A stretch of 60,000 nucleotides of DNA from Apostichopus japonicus (Eukaryota; Echinodermata; Holothuroidea; Aspidochirotida; Stichopodidae). The notes beneath the pieces are model-generated. The model was not told the DNA's origin. It made no database searches and saw only the letters and a list, made by a program, of their open reading frames with translations. Shown piece by piece: positions 34,237 to 48,000 of this stretch. A program made the translations under genes and the position numbers. The DNA lies in the NCBI RefSeq assembly GCF_037975245.1, contig NC_092570.1, forward strand, positions 12,255,001-12,315,000, given 5' to 3'. The first letter of the stretch is position 1. Each line of letters opens with the position of its first letter.

Positions 34237-37200
34237 CAAGGTGAACAGCTCTTTTCATTCCTTGCAGAAAGCAAATGGAATCTATATGATGTTGTGCCAT
34301 ATACCAAGGTGTTGAAATGGGAACCTATAAGGTAACTTGAAAATATAGTTAAAGTGCACCAGTTTTTGGCTGCATCCTATGGGAAGTCCCTTGGAAACAG
34401 TATTTGTGCTGCACTGAAGTGCCCTGGGAGTGACTATGAATTGTGCACACCTCTGTGTATGGGTGTGATATCTGTTAACAATCACCAGGGGTTAAGTGTT
34501 TAATACAAAGTTGTGTGAGAGGCCTTGCCATGATACATAACTGTAAACATTCAACAACTGTTGGCTGTCTGGTTAGTATTCTCCTTTGTTATTACTTGTT
34601 TTTTCAGTTCATATAACTTGGAAAATTGGAACACAGGCTCTTTAATATTCATTTAGTATTCTCTCCTTGACTAAAGCTTATAACATCTAATTTCTCCTAC
34701 CCAAAACTTATCAAAAGCACATACATAATTTCTTGAGAACTCTATGTTTTTCTCTCTTGCCAATACTTGATCTTGATGAGAGGTAAAATCTTTAATAAGA
34801 AAGTTGAACTATTCAGTAAAGAATCATCTATTTTTAACCAGAAACAAAAGTAATGACAAATTCTTTTACCAAAAAGATATACAGTAATCTTCCAACACTT
34901 CATTCTGTCCAAAACTAAGCCACACCAATTAACATTAATCATCTCATACAGAACATTTGCCCTTCATTTTATAGCTAGATACCATCATTTATTACTCTGT
35001 CTCTCTCCCTCCAAGATTCAACCCAATGGTTGAGACTGAAAGGGAGGGGGATTACTATAAGGAATAGCCATCTGGATTGAATTAAACTTTCTCTAAGTCA
35101 ACACAGTGCTACTTTCTCTGCACACTTTACAGAGGGCCTTAGAGGTTTTATGTCAACAATTGGTCTTGCATGATCTGCTATTGATTCCCCTATTCAGCTC
35201 ATCAGCACTTGATATCCTAGGGGGGATCCTTATGATGCACATATGAGGTTTAAATGAGGAAAGAGCCCTTTGATATCAATAATGAATGGTCTCAATACAC
35301 TGTGAATTGATAAGGGGATCACTGTCACAATAATACAAGTTAACAATTATGTGAATTTATGTGAAGTCATCGTGGGTTCAGTTTAACAATGGTAGAGTAT
35401 CTTTGGACATTCACATAAATGTGCTAAAACTATACGATTGTGTAACAATAGGATATTGCTGTCTGTGATTCAAATAGACTTTATCTCTTCTTGGCATGGA
35501 AGAGGTTTTATCCACATGTAAGCATCTGACATATACCTGTCATGCCATGTGTTCCTGGTGGTTATGCCTCGCAGAGGTACGTTTATGGATACCATGTAGG
35601 CTTGGGTGACTTTACAATGGTAATCCCACAAATACAACAAGCACATCATGTCCAATTAACAGACTATTTTCAGGCCACAATTATGCCCTGCCCTGGAGTC
35701 TGCATTTTTTGTAAAGTCCTTTGAAGTTTGTTAAACACTGTGGAGTAGCTGGATCATGTTTTCCCTTAACAATAAATTCACAACATTATTTTGAGGTGAA
35801 CAAAGGAATAACTTAAGATCTGAATCCATCCTGAATGAAGTTTGACATCATTGTCAGTTTAATATTCACATATGATTACAGAACTATCCAGATCAAATAC
35901 AAGTGTGTACATGGCAACCTTAGCAGAATATGAAACTAATTAAAACCATTTATAAGTGGACCAGGACCGGTGGCTTCTACGTAGCCTACACACTCTGTGT
36001 AATAAACTGTCCTTGGACACAGCAGCTATTCCCGTCATCATTAAAAGTATGACACAATTTATCATCAAATGAACAAATCTATAGCGAGCAGTCTTACCAA
36101 TGGATGCTGTGATTAAACTCAAAGCTAACATTTATAATTAGAATCATACAAAGCATGCCCCCTCCATAATTAACGTACATACTGTTCTTTGCTGCGATGC
36201 AACCTACTTGTCTTGATTCTTACCGTATATTGCAAGATTCCCAGGCACTTTTACCGTATATTGATTCCCAGGTACTTTGCAGTGAAGAAGAGAAGAATTT
36301 TTACTTACATGTCTAGCCGAAACAAAATCAGGTTAACATGCAAGACTGGGCAATTTTAAGCTGTTTTGAAGCAATCAGGAGGCCTGGGGAAATTCCCAAA
36401 TTCTCATGGGAATAAATTAGCATTTTGATATTTGATGAGATAAACTTGTGCACAAAGTAGAATGCTCAATAAACAGGGTACAATAGTTTCAAGGAGAAAA
36501 GGTACAGTGTAACAAGTTATTAAACAAAAGCATATCTTTTAACCAGAAAGCAAAGACTTGTTATTCCTTGCTATATAAATACTGTATAGATAAACATATA
36601 TCACCCCTGAGTAAACCCTGACTGATAGGTTAAACTGAGTTAAATTTGTTCAGAGGGGATGTTTCCTCTCTCTGAAAATAGAGTTTAAGGGACAAAAGCA
36701 CTAACAAAAAAAGATTGAGGAGGGACCTCATGGCTGTATTATATGAAATACAAAGGAAATGTCCATAATAAAAATTACCCTTGTTCCAGTTGCCAAAAGA
36801 GGATTTATTTTTTATATTATGTAATTACTTTGTCTTTTAAATTGTTCAAACAGTTCATTATTAATGTTTGGTAGACACATTGGCATAGACATTAACATGG
36901 CACAGAGGTGATACAAAGTACTGGGTTATCTTAAAGTAGGCTTCTCATTGAACTATCAACAGGACATGTTCCAAGAAGACCAGACAAAACAGTATTTTTC
37001 CATTTATGCTTAATCTTGAAAACATGGCAGCTTTTATTTTTAGTCTGAAATTTTTTCCAAATTTTCTGTGTATATTTAACTGGTCAAACATAAGACAATC
37101 CTTCAAGATTATTAGCTGAATGCCAAAGTTTATTCAGTCCTGTTTGTCATCTTTCACTTTGCACAGTAAATATTAAACACATGTCAAAACAAATTGAAAT

Positions 37201-37277
37201 TTTTAATATTTCAACATTTTTGGCATACACTCACTAACTGAAATGAAACCTTGACCAAGCACGCTAATTGTTTTATG

Positions 37278-37318
37278 ATAAAGCAGCATAAAAAATTCCT
37301 CTCAAAATGCTGCTTTAA
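37278..37318. mobile_element. 41-bp mini TTAA-element (TIRs almost only)
   Basis: AAAGCAGCAT and ATGCTGCTTT, the TIR of the MITE at 7734-8553, face each other across about 17 bp. The right TTAA (37315-37318) is intact; the left is ATAA. It looks like an extreme internal deletion of that MITE family. Confidence 0.65.
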
Positions 37319-38394
37319 CATTCTTGAACTGTCAAAGATGTTCTTTGTCAATAAGTTTTACTATTAAACTAAAAAGTGATCAATGGTCAACAAACCTTAT
37401 TATTCAAATGTGCAGTTTACATAGATCTAAAAGTTTCACTAAACCTTTGCTCTCTTATAAATGTAAGACTCCACTTACTAAGGGTTTCCCTATTATGAAT
37501 TACAGAATCACTGGATGGTACATTTACCCATTAACCCATATAATAGTGGGTGATTAGCCAACTATGTCAGTGCACTTTATACTATCAACTCCTTAAAGAG
37601 GTCTATACTGTTGTATCCTTTAATATCCCTTCATTCAATGGAGCACATGATTTGCAAGCAGATTGATCAATCAGTTTAAAGGGTTCCCACAACTTTGAAT
37701 ATCTTTTCAGGTTGTGCCAACATAGAAGTTGGTTACCAATGCCAAAGGAAGTCATGGGTTCAACTTACATTTTATTTCCAACCTAAATTGATTTGCCTGT
37801 TGCAGGCATCTCAAACAAGCTGTATTCATGAATATTCCAATATTCACCTTGTTTGAATATTTATAAGGGACCCACTTAAAAGTCAAAACAACTACCAGGG
37901 GCAGATCCAGGAAGGAGTGTGTGCCCTGAAGTTGTTGAAGCTGACATTCAAGTAGAGTGGTGAGGGATCCATACCCCAGAAAAAAATATTAGCCTTAAAA
38001 CAAAAATGGAGCATTCTGATGCATATAAAGGCTTAAAGTTAGATTTAGGTCTCAATGCAACAAGGTTGTTCTATGAATTACTATGTGATTGTGTGTGAGG
38101 TTGAACCCTGGCAACTTCCCACCCCCCCCCTTGATCCCCTCCATGCAAATCTACTGCATTTCGGTTGTAGGAATGACCCTTACCCATTACTTTCTGAAAA
38201 TCTAGGAACAAAATATAAACTCCATCATGTACCTTTTCAGTTATTGTGTAGCAGTTATTGTCACACAGATTAACAAACAAATGCATGCACCAGCTCCATC
38301 ACATCAATTCTACAAAATTAGAAATATGTAATAGTGTGTAAACCTGACCGATTCCGGCCAAGTTGCTTCTCCCTCCCCCACCCCTCTCCCCACC

Positions 38395-38800
38395 CCCACC
38401 ATGTATAGTGTTTACAGGAGTTTCAAGCTTTGACCTCAGATGACCCCTAATGACCTTTGCCCTCCACCAAAAACAATAGGCTACTTGTACTTAATGTGGT
38501 ACTTCTAGACACTAACTATGAAGTTGGTCTGACTTTCACTTCTTGAGATATTGTGTTTACAAGGTTTTCACAATTTGACTCCTGGTGACCCCAAATGACC
38601 TTTGACCTCCACCAAAAACAATGGGCTTCTTGTACTCAATGTGGTTCTTCTTCACAAAAAAGGTGAACTTGGTATGGTCTTCCATTCTAGAGATATCGTG
38701 TTTACAAGCTGGGCATCACAAACGCACTCACTCACTCACACACACACACTTACACACGCCATCATAATTGCAAGGTTTCGATTATCATCGAAACCAAAAA
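38395..38800 (+). repeat. Dispersed DR1-containing repeat (copy 5)
   Basis: Carries TGACCTTTGACCT at 38596-38608, CTTGAGATATTGTGTTTACA and AAGGTTTTCACAATTTGACTCC, and a CACTCACTCACACACAC tract. Two monomers are visible. Same family and orientation as the copies at 3095 and 10080. Confidence 0.7.
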
Positions 38801-39059
38801 GGATAAATCATAACCAAGGGGATGAAGACATGCCACAAACATTGATTTATAGCAAACACTGTCCACTAGGCCACAGGGAAAGCACATAAGCTTTGTAAAT
38901 GTTAATGTTGGTTTTGGAATCACTGCCTGTGCATATTATTCTGTTGACAAAAGACTTCTGATCCACATTGATTTAACATGGTGTGAAATTCTCTTTTGTG
39001 AAACAACTTTTCAGTCCTTTATGTTTACTTGCAATCATCATAAAAAGTAATTGTATAAC

Positions 39060-39093
39060 CAGGGAGCTGCTACTCTAGAGTAGCAGCTCCCTG
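39060..39093. repeat. 34-bp perfect palindromic micro-insertion (copy 3)
   Basis: Two perfect 17-bp arms, CAGGGAGCTGCTACTCT and its complement, with no loop. Flanked by GTATAAC at 39053-39059 and 39094-39100. The palindrome extends one more base on each side (C and G) but the 7-bp repeats set the borders. Confidence 0.85.
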
Positions 39094-40211
39094 GTATAAC
39101 TATCACCATGTTTAAACCCTGATTCAACTTGTTTTTGACACAATACATTCAATGAATCCCACTGGATAAAATTAGGTATCTTGGCTCCACGGTTCTGTTA
39201 ACTTTACGAGGATTAAAGCGTTTATATATATGTGTGTCAAAAATATAAAAAAAGAAGGAAAAACCCAGAGGCCTCTTTTTCACTCCCCTTGTCAAAAAAG
39301 CAACGCATATAAAGTAGATTATTTCTCAACTTCATGTTTGCCTAACTACCCATCTGGACATGAGTATGGGTTAAGTAAATAAAGCTGCATGTAGGCCATC
39401 TCAAAAAGCCTCTTCCACCCGTCCCCTTCAGCGAAACAAGCCATTACAAATTAGTCTAATATGTATATTTCAAGAGGTCACATGTTCTGAAACAACTCTA
39501 GTGTTTAAAGAGGACATCCTCGGGCAGCCAGCTGAGTTTTGCAGACAGAAGGACCAAACGTTTCTACTAGTTGATGGATTCCATCCATGTAGCAGACACA
39601 TTTATCCTAGAAAGTGGGAAGAGATATTGGGCTGTGCACACAGATCAAAAAGCCTACTGAAAAGATATTACCACAGCAATGTTAGCAGGGACCACGCATA
39701 GCAATCAATAAAGGGCTGGGCTATTGGGCATGTAAGATGTTGGAGAACAAATGAGGATTAATCTGTAATGTATGTCACCAAAGTATATACAAGAGGGTAG
39801 GAGTAGCCTTACTACAACAACTGTAACACTGTGATGAAGGAATGACCAGTAGTTGATGACATTTAAATCTACAGATTGTCTTGAACTTGTCAAAATCTGT
39901 CGATATATCATTCAACCATTAGAGCAAAGGTGTAGCACTATCCATATATATGTGAAAACTTAATAATCAATGTTATCAATCATGCTATAACTAGTCTGCA
40001 TGCTAGTGAACATTATATACAACACAGGAGATATACTGTAGTGCTACAAGAGTTAACATCATCATAACAATGTATGATCTGCTGAAGTATAACACCAGGA
40101 AATGGACTCCACATAGCAGTCATATACAGTATAGTCATGGGAGGAGGACTAAGATGGGACCAGGATGATAGGAGGACCACCGTACAGAAAAGGAAACCAT
40201 TATCTACTTAC

Positions 40212-40380
40212 AGGTTAACAATGAATGGATGATTTATAGAACCAAGAATAGCTTTTTCACTGATGACATGCTCCACTTGCTTAAGCCTGATTATTTCAGC
40301 TATGTTGAGAATCTTCAAGGCAAAATATTCTTTGGTTTTCTTGTCTTTTGCTAGGACCACTCTTCCGAAGGTGCCCGTAC
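40212..40380 (-). CDS. PRKX: PRKX-like kinase exon: glycine loop and N-lobe
   Basis: 169-nt exon. On the minus strand it is preceded by tttctttcag and followed by the consensus donor gtaagt. It starts by completing a Gly codon (phase 1) and reads GTGTFGRVVLAKDKK, then the ATP-anchoring Lys in FALKILNI, an EIIRLKQVEHV helix, the alpha-C Glu in ISEKAIL, and ends at NHPFIVNL. It covers the N-lobe from subdomain I to IV, about 56 residues. The last two bases CT are completed to Leu by the next exon (phase 2). The IRLKQ..HV..EK spacing matches PRKX. The upstream ATVG-type segment must come from an exon further right that I could not locate. Confidence 0.93.
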
Positions 40381-43300
40381 CTGAAAGAAAGGAAAAAGTT
40401 GTTTTTATTTTGACATTATCATACTCAGAGTAAAACAATATAGTTCAATTCCAGAACTGATCCGACTTTCAATTCAATTGTGAATTAGTTTAGTTTAGAG
40501 ACCCAAGGATCAGGAAGCCTTAGAGTAGCGTATTTGAGACCCTATCCGTGTTAGATCGTGGATGAACACCGGCTTATTTCAAGGCTTCATTTCCATAAGT
40601 GTTCAGAGGATAACGAGGCAGGGTCCCATTCCTGCTCTCGAGACCGCCATTTAACGTCCCCATCCGATGGACGAGAGTGTACAGTATGCCCCAGCATCTA
40701 CCACTTTCTCAAATACTGAGGTAGGCAAAGGAACCTCATTCGACATCACTGCAGTGTAGCCATGACGAACAAAGTTGTTTCCAACCAAGTGAAGAACAGA
40801 AACAACCCCTTTTACAGGTCTAGTAGCTTGTGAGAAACCTCCCTGTTCTGACATTCCTAACTCTGTGCTTCTAACTCTGAACAATTCAAGAGCCAGGAGA
40901 ACCGCTTTGCTTTACACATTTGTAAATCCTGTTTTGTTCTGACATGTATATAAACTGTAAACTTGAAGTATGCCAGTGATTATGTAATTGCAATATATAC
41001 CATTGTGTGAAATCTGTGCAAATATATCATAAAAAAATATACCTCTGGTACATGAGACTTGTTTGGACCTGTTTATTCTGAGAGTGGCAAACTAAATGCT
41101 TGGGTGATTTCCAAGTATGTTTTTTTTTACGTTGAGTCATGTGCACGCGTGGTTGTTCTGACATGAAGATTTATGTGAAGACCCTTGTTACTATGAGTCT
41201 TATATGAAGTTGTTCATTCTTCCATATGGTTACTATGTATGAACCCAAGTCCAATCTGGCCTAGGGGTTTAAGTGGTATTTATGCATGGTTCTTTTGACA
41301 TTGAGGCTCATGTGAAAACATGCTTGTTCTGATGCAGAGACTTATACATAAACCCACACTTATAATGCTCATGATAATCATAACATGTAGATTTCAAGAT
41401 AGTCAAGCCTTGCTTTGATAATACTGTACATGTGGATACTTGAGAGTGATTTAAACTACTTGTGCATGTTTTAATAAATTTGTATGGACCACACCTGCTA
41501 TGAGACTTATGTGAACTGTACCTGATAGAGACTCTAAGTACAGTAAAGTAGTGAACCTCTCCTCCTTATGACACAGTTTGGACAGATAAACAGTACAGTT
41601 ATTATGGTCTTCATTTTTTCACACAGATGTTGCTCTAGATGCCATTGTGAAAACCTTTCTACCCTTAACTATTTTGCTAAACACTGCTTGTGTTTTGAAG
41701 CTGAATCAAAAACTATTTTCAGTTGTGAAGCATCACTTAACAATGGTACTGTACTCTAGTAAATTGGTGTGAATTCAACACAAATTCACAATGTCTCCAT
41801 ACAGGCATGAAATTCAATACTTTCAAAAGGCTGATATTAAACCAGAGCAAAGGGAACATGTGGGAAAAAATGCAGTAGATGTCACAACCTAGTACATGTA
41901 TAATAAAATTGTCCTTAAGAGATCAATACAACAATATACAGGAGGTTGGTTGTACTCTCTACCAAATCCACTACACTTTCAACTTGATCAAGTGACTGGT
42001 GCAATGTTCTACAATATACAGTATGTCATGGTATGTCCTATATCGTGCATTCTGAAAGTATTATAGTGACCTCATCATGGACTGATTTAACAACATGGAA
42101 TATAAAATATTGCAAATTAGACGTTCAACAAAATGTAAGAAAGCGATTGAAAATGTCGGATGAACACCCACGGAAGGAATATTCGTGTAGCTTAATGCAT
42201 TCTGAATGGTAGATATAGTTCAGGTAGATAGGAAAGTAGTTGACTGGAGACAGCTGGGGTAACAGAGGAACAAAGTAAATCTAGCTAGATCCATACACTG
42301 TTGCCATGTTACCAACAAAAGAAAGTATACAATGTTACCATGGTGATGGATGACATTTTGCTTTTCCCTGTAACTGACTTACTGAGTCTGCCAACTATAA
42401 AGTATTTCCAAAACTAAGACCGTGATTAATCATAGTGCATGTCAGCCAGCTGTGAGTTAAGAGGGATGATACATTTCATGCTCAGTGATGTGAATTCACT
42501 TTACCTGCCCCCAATTTATACAGTATTCACACCTTGTGATAGTAGTACTGATAATGCTAAACAGTTCCTTATTTAAAAGTATTATCTGGTAGGCCTTAGA
42601 AGTTACCTTAAAAAATGATAAATAATTTTCCAAACATGTTTTTAAAATATGAGAATGCTAATGTTGCATTTGACAGAGAAACAATTTATTTATGGTTTAG
42701 GATGGATGTTTCAAAATATATACTTTGAAAAGTTACGAACGTGACGTCATCTTCGCAAATGCAGATTGCGTTATAACCCACTCTACATACAGTTACTACA
42801 GTAATCACAACAAAAAACATTTTGAATACAGATTAATTTCTTCCTGAATTTTTGTCGAAATTTCTTATAAATTATATAAGTTTTAAAAAATTGTTAAGCC
42901 ATAATATATGTAGTGAATCAGTAATTTTTGTGTAACAGAAGATAAGTTCGAACAGCAGACTGTGTTGTTTATACGTTGCACTGTCCATCTCCAATGTGAA
43001 GTGGGAGTGCTAACTTAAAGTGGCTCGTTTTGCCTATTTGCCTGCACTACGTCATTCACCAAATTGATGCGTTTGAACAAATGTTGCTTTTGGTGAGAAA
43101 CTGGTAAATTTGAAAACCAGATTTCTACAAGAAGAAAACGTCGAATGGGGACAATTTTCACATGGTTAGAAAGAGAAAAATAAGAACAATGAGGACAATG
43201 TATCAAAATCTTCCACCAGACAACTCCTATCAAGCTGAAATAAGTATTATCTGACACAAAAATAAGTTTAAAGTTAAATGTCTCAGATGTGATTAAACTT

Positions 43301-44472
43301 ATGGCACACAAACAACATGGATCTAACAGAGGGATATATAAACAGCTGTGAGTAGTATGTACTGTATTAACTACTTTTACAGGGGTGTGGCAGAGCTTTA
43401 CATTTTGGAAAGTTCTCAGCATTGCAGACAAGACAGTGCATATACAGCCATGTGAGTGAATGTACAAGCATGAGTACATTCAAAAGTGTTAGAATTACCA
43501 GAAGGATGATCATGAATACCATAGTAATAACACTTACAGTAATAACACCATACGATAATACATAGATGTGACAATATGAGAGAACCCATGGATGAATCCC
43601 AGAGTGTAAAAGAGGGGGATCTCATCTTTCTATCAAAGTAATTGGTTAACACTGAAAAAGCGAGAGTAGGCCTCTGTTGATAGGGAGGAAACATTGAGAT
43701 GTTAGTAACAATCATAAAGTAATCTTGATTATATTGGCAGCTTTAATGTATAATTACATTTAATTGACAATATATTATATCATGTTAGAGGCTATGAAGG
43801 TTTAATTGTTGTTCTGATTTATCTGTGCATGTAAAATGTTGCATTCTTACAATGATTGCAAGTGTCGTAACCATCCATATCATAGCCTTTGTTATATATT
43901 GATGTCCATTGTAGTCTCTCTTTCCCCTCCCTCATCCTTTCACACCCCTCTCTCTTAACACCCCTTTAACTTTATCATTGGCATCTCAGTGTAATAATTT
44001 CCATCATATAGGTACTCCCAGATTGACCCTGGAGACATTTGTATTATTGATGCTGGTATGGATTGCACTTTTGATAATTGAGATGGCTAACACAAACTAT
44101 AAGTTTGAACAATTTGACAGCTACAAAAGCCTATAACTGAGAAAAGCTCTTCTTGGGCTAGATCCTCTAAAGGGTCAGGCTAAGTTAAAGATATGTATGG
44201 AATGCTGCTTCTAAACTGTCTAATTAGCCCTCTGTCTATTCTATGTTTAAAGAGTGTTGGCTTGGAATTTGATCTTGCTGAGTATTACAAACCACTACTG
44301 CAGAAGGGATACACACCATCACTGATACCATCAAACATGTAACAAAAGTCCATTAGCTGTATGTCACTATTTCTATTGGCTCAATTTAAGTTTCCATGGC
44401 AACAGAGTTTGGTTTTCTCTGATGACACTATTGTACAGCGCTGATTCTTAGTAATTGTTATACTGTCCATGG
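40381..44472. other. Non-coding region 5' of the recognised kinase exons, part 1
   Basis: No exon was identified; the N-terminal kinase exon would be expected here or further right. 40651-40884 has a 77-codon minus-strand frame (MFRVRSTELGMSEQ...) of unknown nature next to GACCGCCATTTAACGTCCCC, perhaps an old repeat. 40920-41560 has loosely repeated TTCTGACATG..GA..TTATGTGAA pieces. The rest is AT-rich with chance frames only. Confidence 0.6.
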
Positions 44473-45067
44473 GGTGACATCCATACGTTCCGACGTCTCT
44501 ATGTTCCGACGTCTCTATGTTCCGACAATTTTTTGGGAAATTTTTTTGACCAAAATTTTTTCGGACCCAATTTTTTTGGAGACTCAATCTTTTTAGTCCC
44601 CCATTTTTCGGACCAAATTCTTTTGGAGGACTTAACTTTTTGGGCCCCAAATTTTTTGGGACCCAATATTTTTTTGGGGGGACTCAATTTTTTTGGACCA
44701 ACATTTTTTCTGACCTACCTTTTTTGGGGGACACAATTTTTGGGACGCACAAAAGTTTTTCACAAAAAAAAAGGGCCCAAAGTTTGTTATGACCCAAAAA
44801 TTGCTTGTGACCCGAAATTTAATTGTTTGTACTCAATTTTTGTGGGACCAAAATCAGTTTGGTCAAAACAAATTTGGGTCCGAAAAAAGTTGGTCCGAAA
44901 ACAAGCTGGTCAAAAATTTTGGTCCAAAAAAAATTGAGTCAGAAACAATTTGGGTAAACAAAATTAGAGTCCCAAAAAATTGTCGGAACATAGAGACGTC
45001 GGAACATAGAGACGTCGGAACATAGAGACGTCGGAACATAGAGACGTCGGAACATAGAGATGTAACC
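44473..45067. mobile_element. Foldback element, ~595 bp
   Basis: The left end (GGTGACATC.. then units of a 16-bp repeat ACGTCTCTATGTTCCG) and the right end (five units of GTCGGAACATAGAGAC, then GATGTAACC) are inverted relative to each other. The interior is also roughly palindromic: T-rich words with GGGACC or GGACCAA on the left, A-rich words with GGTCC or TTGGGTCC on the right, centred near 44770. Outside, GTCCATG at 44466 and GTCCTTG at 45068 may be an imperfect 7-bp target duplication. Frames over it (160 codons on plus, WAPNFLGPNIF) come from the repeat. Confidence 0.8.
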
Positions 45068-48000
45068 GTCCTTGTTTAGGACATCTTCCCCACCTGTCAT
45101 CAGTAATGTGGATTACCAGAGCCTGTAAAACCAGTTGGTTTTTATCGTGGTTAAATGGAAAGAAACCCTATCTGTTGTGTTCATATCTGAAGGTTCAATT
45201 TACTATGGATGAAACCACTTGAGAAAGTTTAGATTGCCAAATTGTCTTGAAGGCAAATAAAACACAAAGCTATCCACAAACAACATAGTAACATGCTACT
45301 ATTCCTGGTCCTGCCAACTGAGTTTGTAATTGCCAAACTTGATGTTACACTCTTAGACCTGTTACTCAAAAGTAATGATCAAAAGACATTGATATTGTAC
45401 TGTTTGAATACTTGAAAGCAGCAGCTAATAAACTGCATTGTGCAGAGAGTGGTAACCTTACAATAACCTGTCATTAATAACACACATTTTCTCTCACCTT
45501 TCAAACATGAATATTATATCCCAGTACAAAAGTAACACCATACAGCTTACATGTCAGACCAACTGTGTTACAAGTTAAACCTTCCTGGTTGTTGTGGAAA
45601 ATCACAATTAACTAAATGCTATCCTGGATATTGGTTTGCTTTCACCAATTTCACTAGTACATCTACGTAAATACATTGCAGAAATTTTGCCGAACAAGGT
45701 CAACCCAAGGCAACAAAATTGTTACTACTCTGTAACAAGTTTTGACCCATTTCTCAGTTACATTATGGCAAAGGGAGGGAAAGGGGAGGACAACATTGGA
45801 GGGTCGAACATAATGACAATACATGCACATATGGATCTTTATTTCAAGCCCTAAGTAATTCCCATCAATAGTATAGGGTGAGGTTATTTTATTACACAAG
45901 GACCTATTTATTACACAAGGGACCTATTGACCCATTGTCTTCAAATCCTTTCATTCATAACTTACAGCAGCCAGCTATGTCTGATGCCTGCACTTGTTTT
46001 GTCTGGCTATTAAAAGCTATCAAATTAAAAGTAACAGTACAGTTCTTGCTATATAAGGAAAAACCAGAGCAGGATTCTACTGCTGCCATATCATCAAATA
46101 TGCTGCAAAGACCAATAATTATTGCACAGCTTTTACATAATTTACATTTACTGACATTTATAACTGATTTCAGAGTTTTCCTCCTCCAAGATACTACTGA
46201 GATGTGAGTTTCTAGTTGATGTTTGGTAATTATTTGGAGTGCTACAAACCTCCATTAAATTACTCACCTTTAAAGTCTCATAGTATGTTTGCCAAATTTT
46301 AACTTTTACTTTTCCAGCTTTCTGCACTAACAGCTCAGTGAAAATAACACCGTTCTATGCAATTTTCATATTAATAATCATTATTTTTATTGAGTTATCT
46401 GTTGTTCAACATTTTGAGCTGCATAAAATTTGCCAGATATTTTAACGAGTCCCCAAACAGATCATGTGCCAATCAAATCTCTCTGTTTTGTTTGTACGAC
46501 TGTTAGGCCTGTTTGCTACCCTGTATTAGGTCCATTCTCTTGCATAGTAGGCCTATTTATCTTTCTTTTGGTCTTACCGATGTAGCTTGCGAAATTGTGT
46601 CATTTCCTTTCAATGCAAGGAATAAACAGGTGTTTTCAGACATTTCCTACATGAAATTGGGTCAAAAAAGTGGACGATACGAGCATATATAGGTTAAATT
46701 TGTGTAATAAACATGTTGATATGGGCGGTAGCAGTGATTTTACGGCAAATCCTTCACGCCAGAAGGGCAGCAGAATATAAATTTCTTTCTTTCGATTGCA
46801 ACAGCTTTTCTCCATTAAACCCACCTGGTCAGACCCACCTGGTCAGAGAATATTAAGAATAAGAAACATTGAATCTACTTCAGAAGTTTGTTTTCCGAAA
46901 TTCATCGTCAAACACGTATTGACACATAAAGTATGTTGGTGTTTCTGAATAGTTAGTAAGCCTATCATCTGGTCCATTTAACTCCTTATTTGGGCTGCGC
47001 AGGAAGTTGTATTATCTTAGGGTACTTTCCCCCTGACTCTATAAGAAGGGCAGTTTACCAGTGATCTGTGCCACTCACTTGACAGCCCTCAGCTCTCTAG
47101 GATGTCAGAGACATCACCATTAGAACATATTTGTTAATTCCTGTGCAGGTATGAATCACGTTGTATTTTCAGAAACCCTATTACAGCCAAAAGAACTTTG
47201 CTCCCCTTAGGAAAAATGTCCCTGGATGGGAGTATTGAACTTGGGGTAATATATGGGTTAGAACTTTTACCAAGAGGGGGGGGGGGGGGGAATGATGTTA
47301 ATCTGGGCAAGGAATAAATATTTTAATTTTCTGAATGTATGAAGAGCATGATAACCTCCATAATGATACTAAATTTAAGTTGCCAGATGCTTAATATGGA
47401 GAGCTTTCAGTTGACATCCCATCAAACTTCATTGGTATTGTAATATTTACAGAATTTTAAACTTTGAAGATATCTCCTGGGACAAAGTATTTAGGCTTTT
47501 GTACTTGCCTAGATCATAATGGTTTATCTTCTTGAAACTGTAATTGACATGTTGGGTGAGGGGTACCAAATTCCATCAGGTGATAAGGTTAACACCTGCC
47601 TGTCTCAATTATACTATTGTAATGTTTAATAAATGTTTAATAATTCCCTCCCATTGGCAGATCATGTATCACTGCTATCTGAGATTGTTGCAGCAATGTG
47701 AGAACATCATTGAAATGATATTTTCAAGGTCATTTGTCTCATAGTTGCAAATTTGTTTGATCGGTATTCTGCCAAGAAATTGTGTCTTATGATTTAATTG
47801 CACAAGAATTTTGGACAAAACTGTTCAAAACTTTCACATGAGGACATACACCTGCAGAATTGGTAATAAAATGGAGACAAACTTGTTTCTTGGAAATATT
47901 TCTGTGCTTATGTCTTACCTATAGATGTGAATCTGTCAGCTACTGTGCTTTGCTTTCTTGATGTATTTCCCACCGGGCACAGACTGCTCTCTGTTAGATG

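Larger units (their letters stand above)
31369..40211. other. Intron of the PRKX-like gene (8.8 kb)
   Basis: No exon was seen besides the bordering ones. It holds the 76-bp satellite, a TTAA MITE, a TTAA mini-element, a DR1-type repeat and a palindromic micro-insertion. 34240-37270 is AT-rich with nothing recognised except a small duplication of TTACCGTATATTG and TTCCCAGG(C/T)ACTTT at 36222-36278. 37320-38390 and 38870-40200 hold nothing else that I can name. Confidence 0.85.

Noticed and set aside
42742-42749. TGACGTCA cAMP-response element upstream of a PKA-type gene (also 25149-25156)
   Set aside because: An 8-bp palindrome is expected about once per 65 kb by chance, and no promoter or first exon was located near either site.
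43015-43479. 154-codon minus-strand frame
   Set aside because: Cys/His/Leu-rich AT-biased translation without family features, overlapping another frame; likely chance.
44455-44937. 160-codon plus-strand frame
   Set aside because: It lies wholly inside the foldback element and is explained by its TTTTTGGGACC words.
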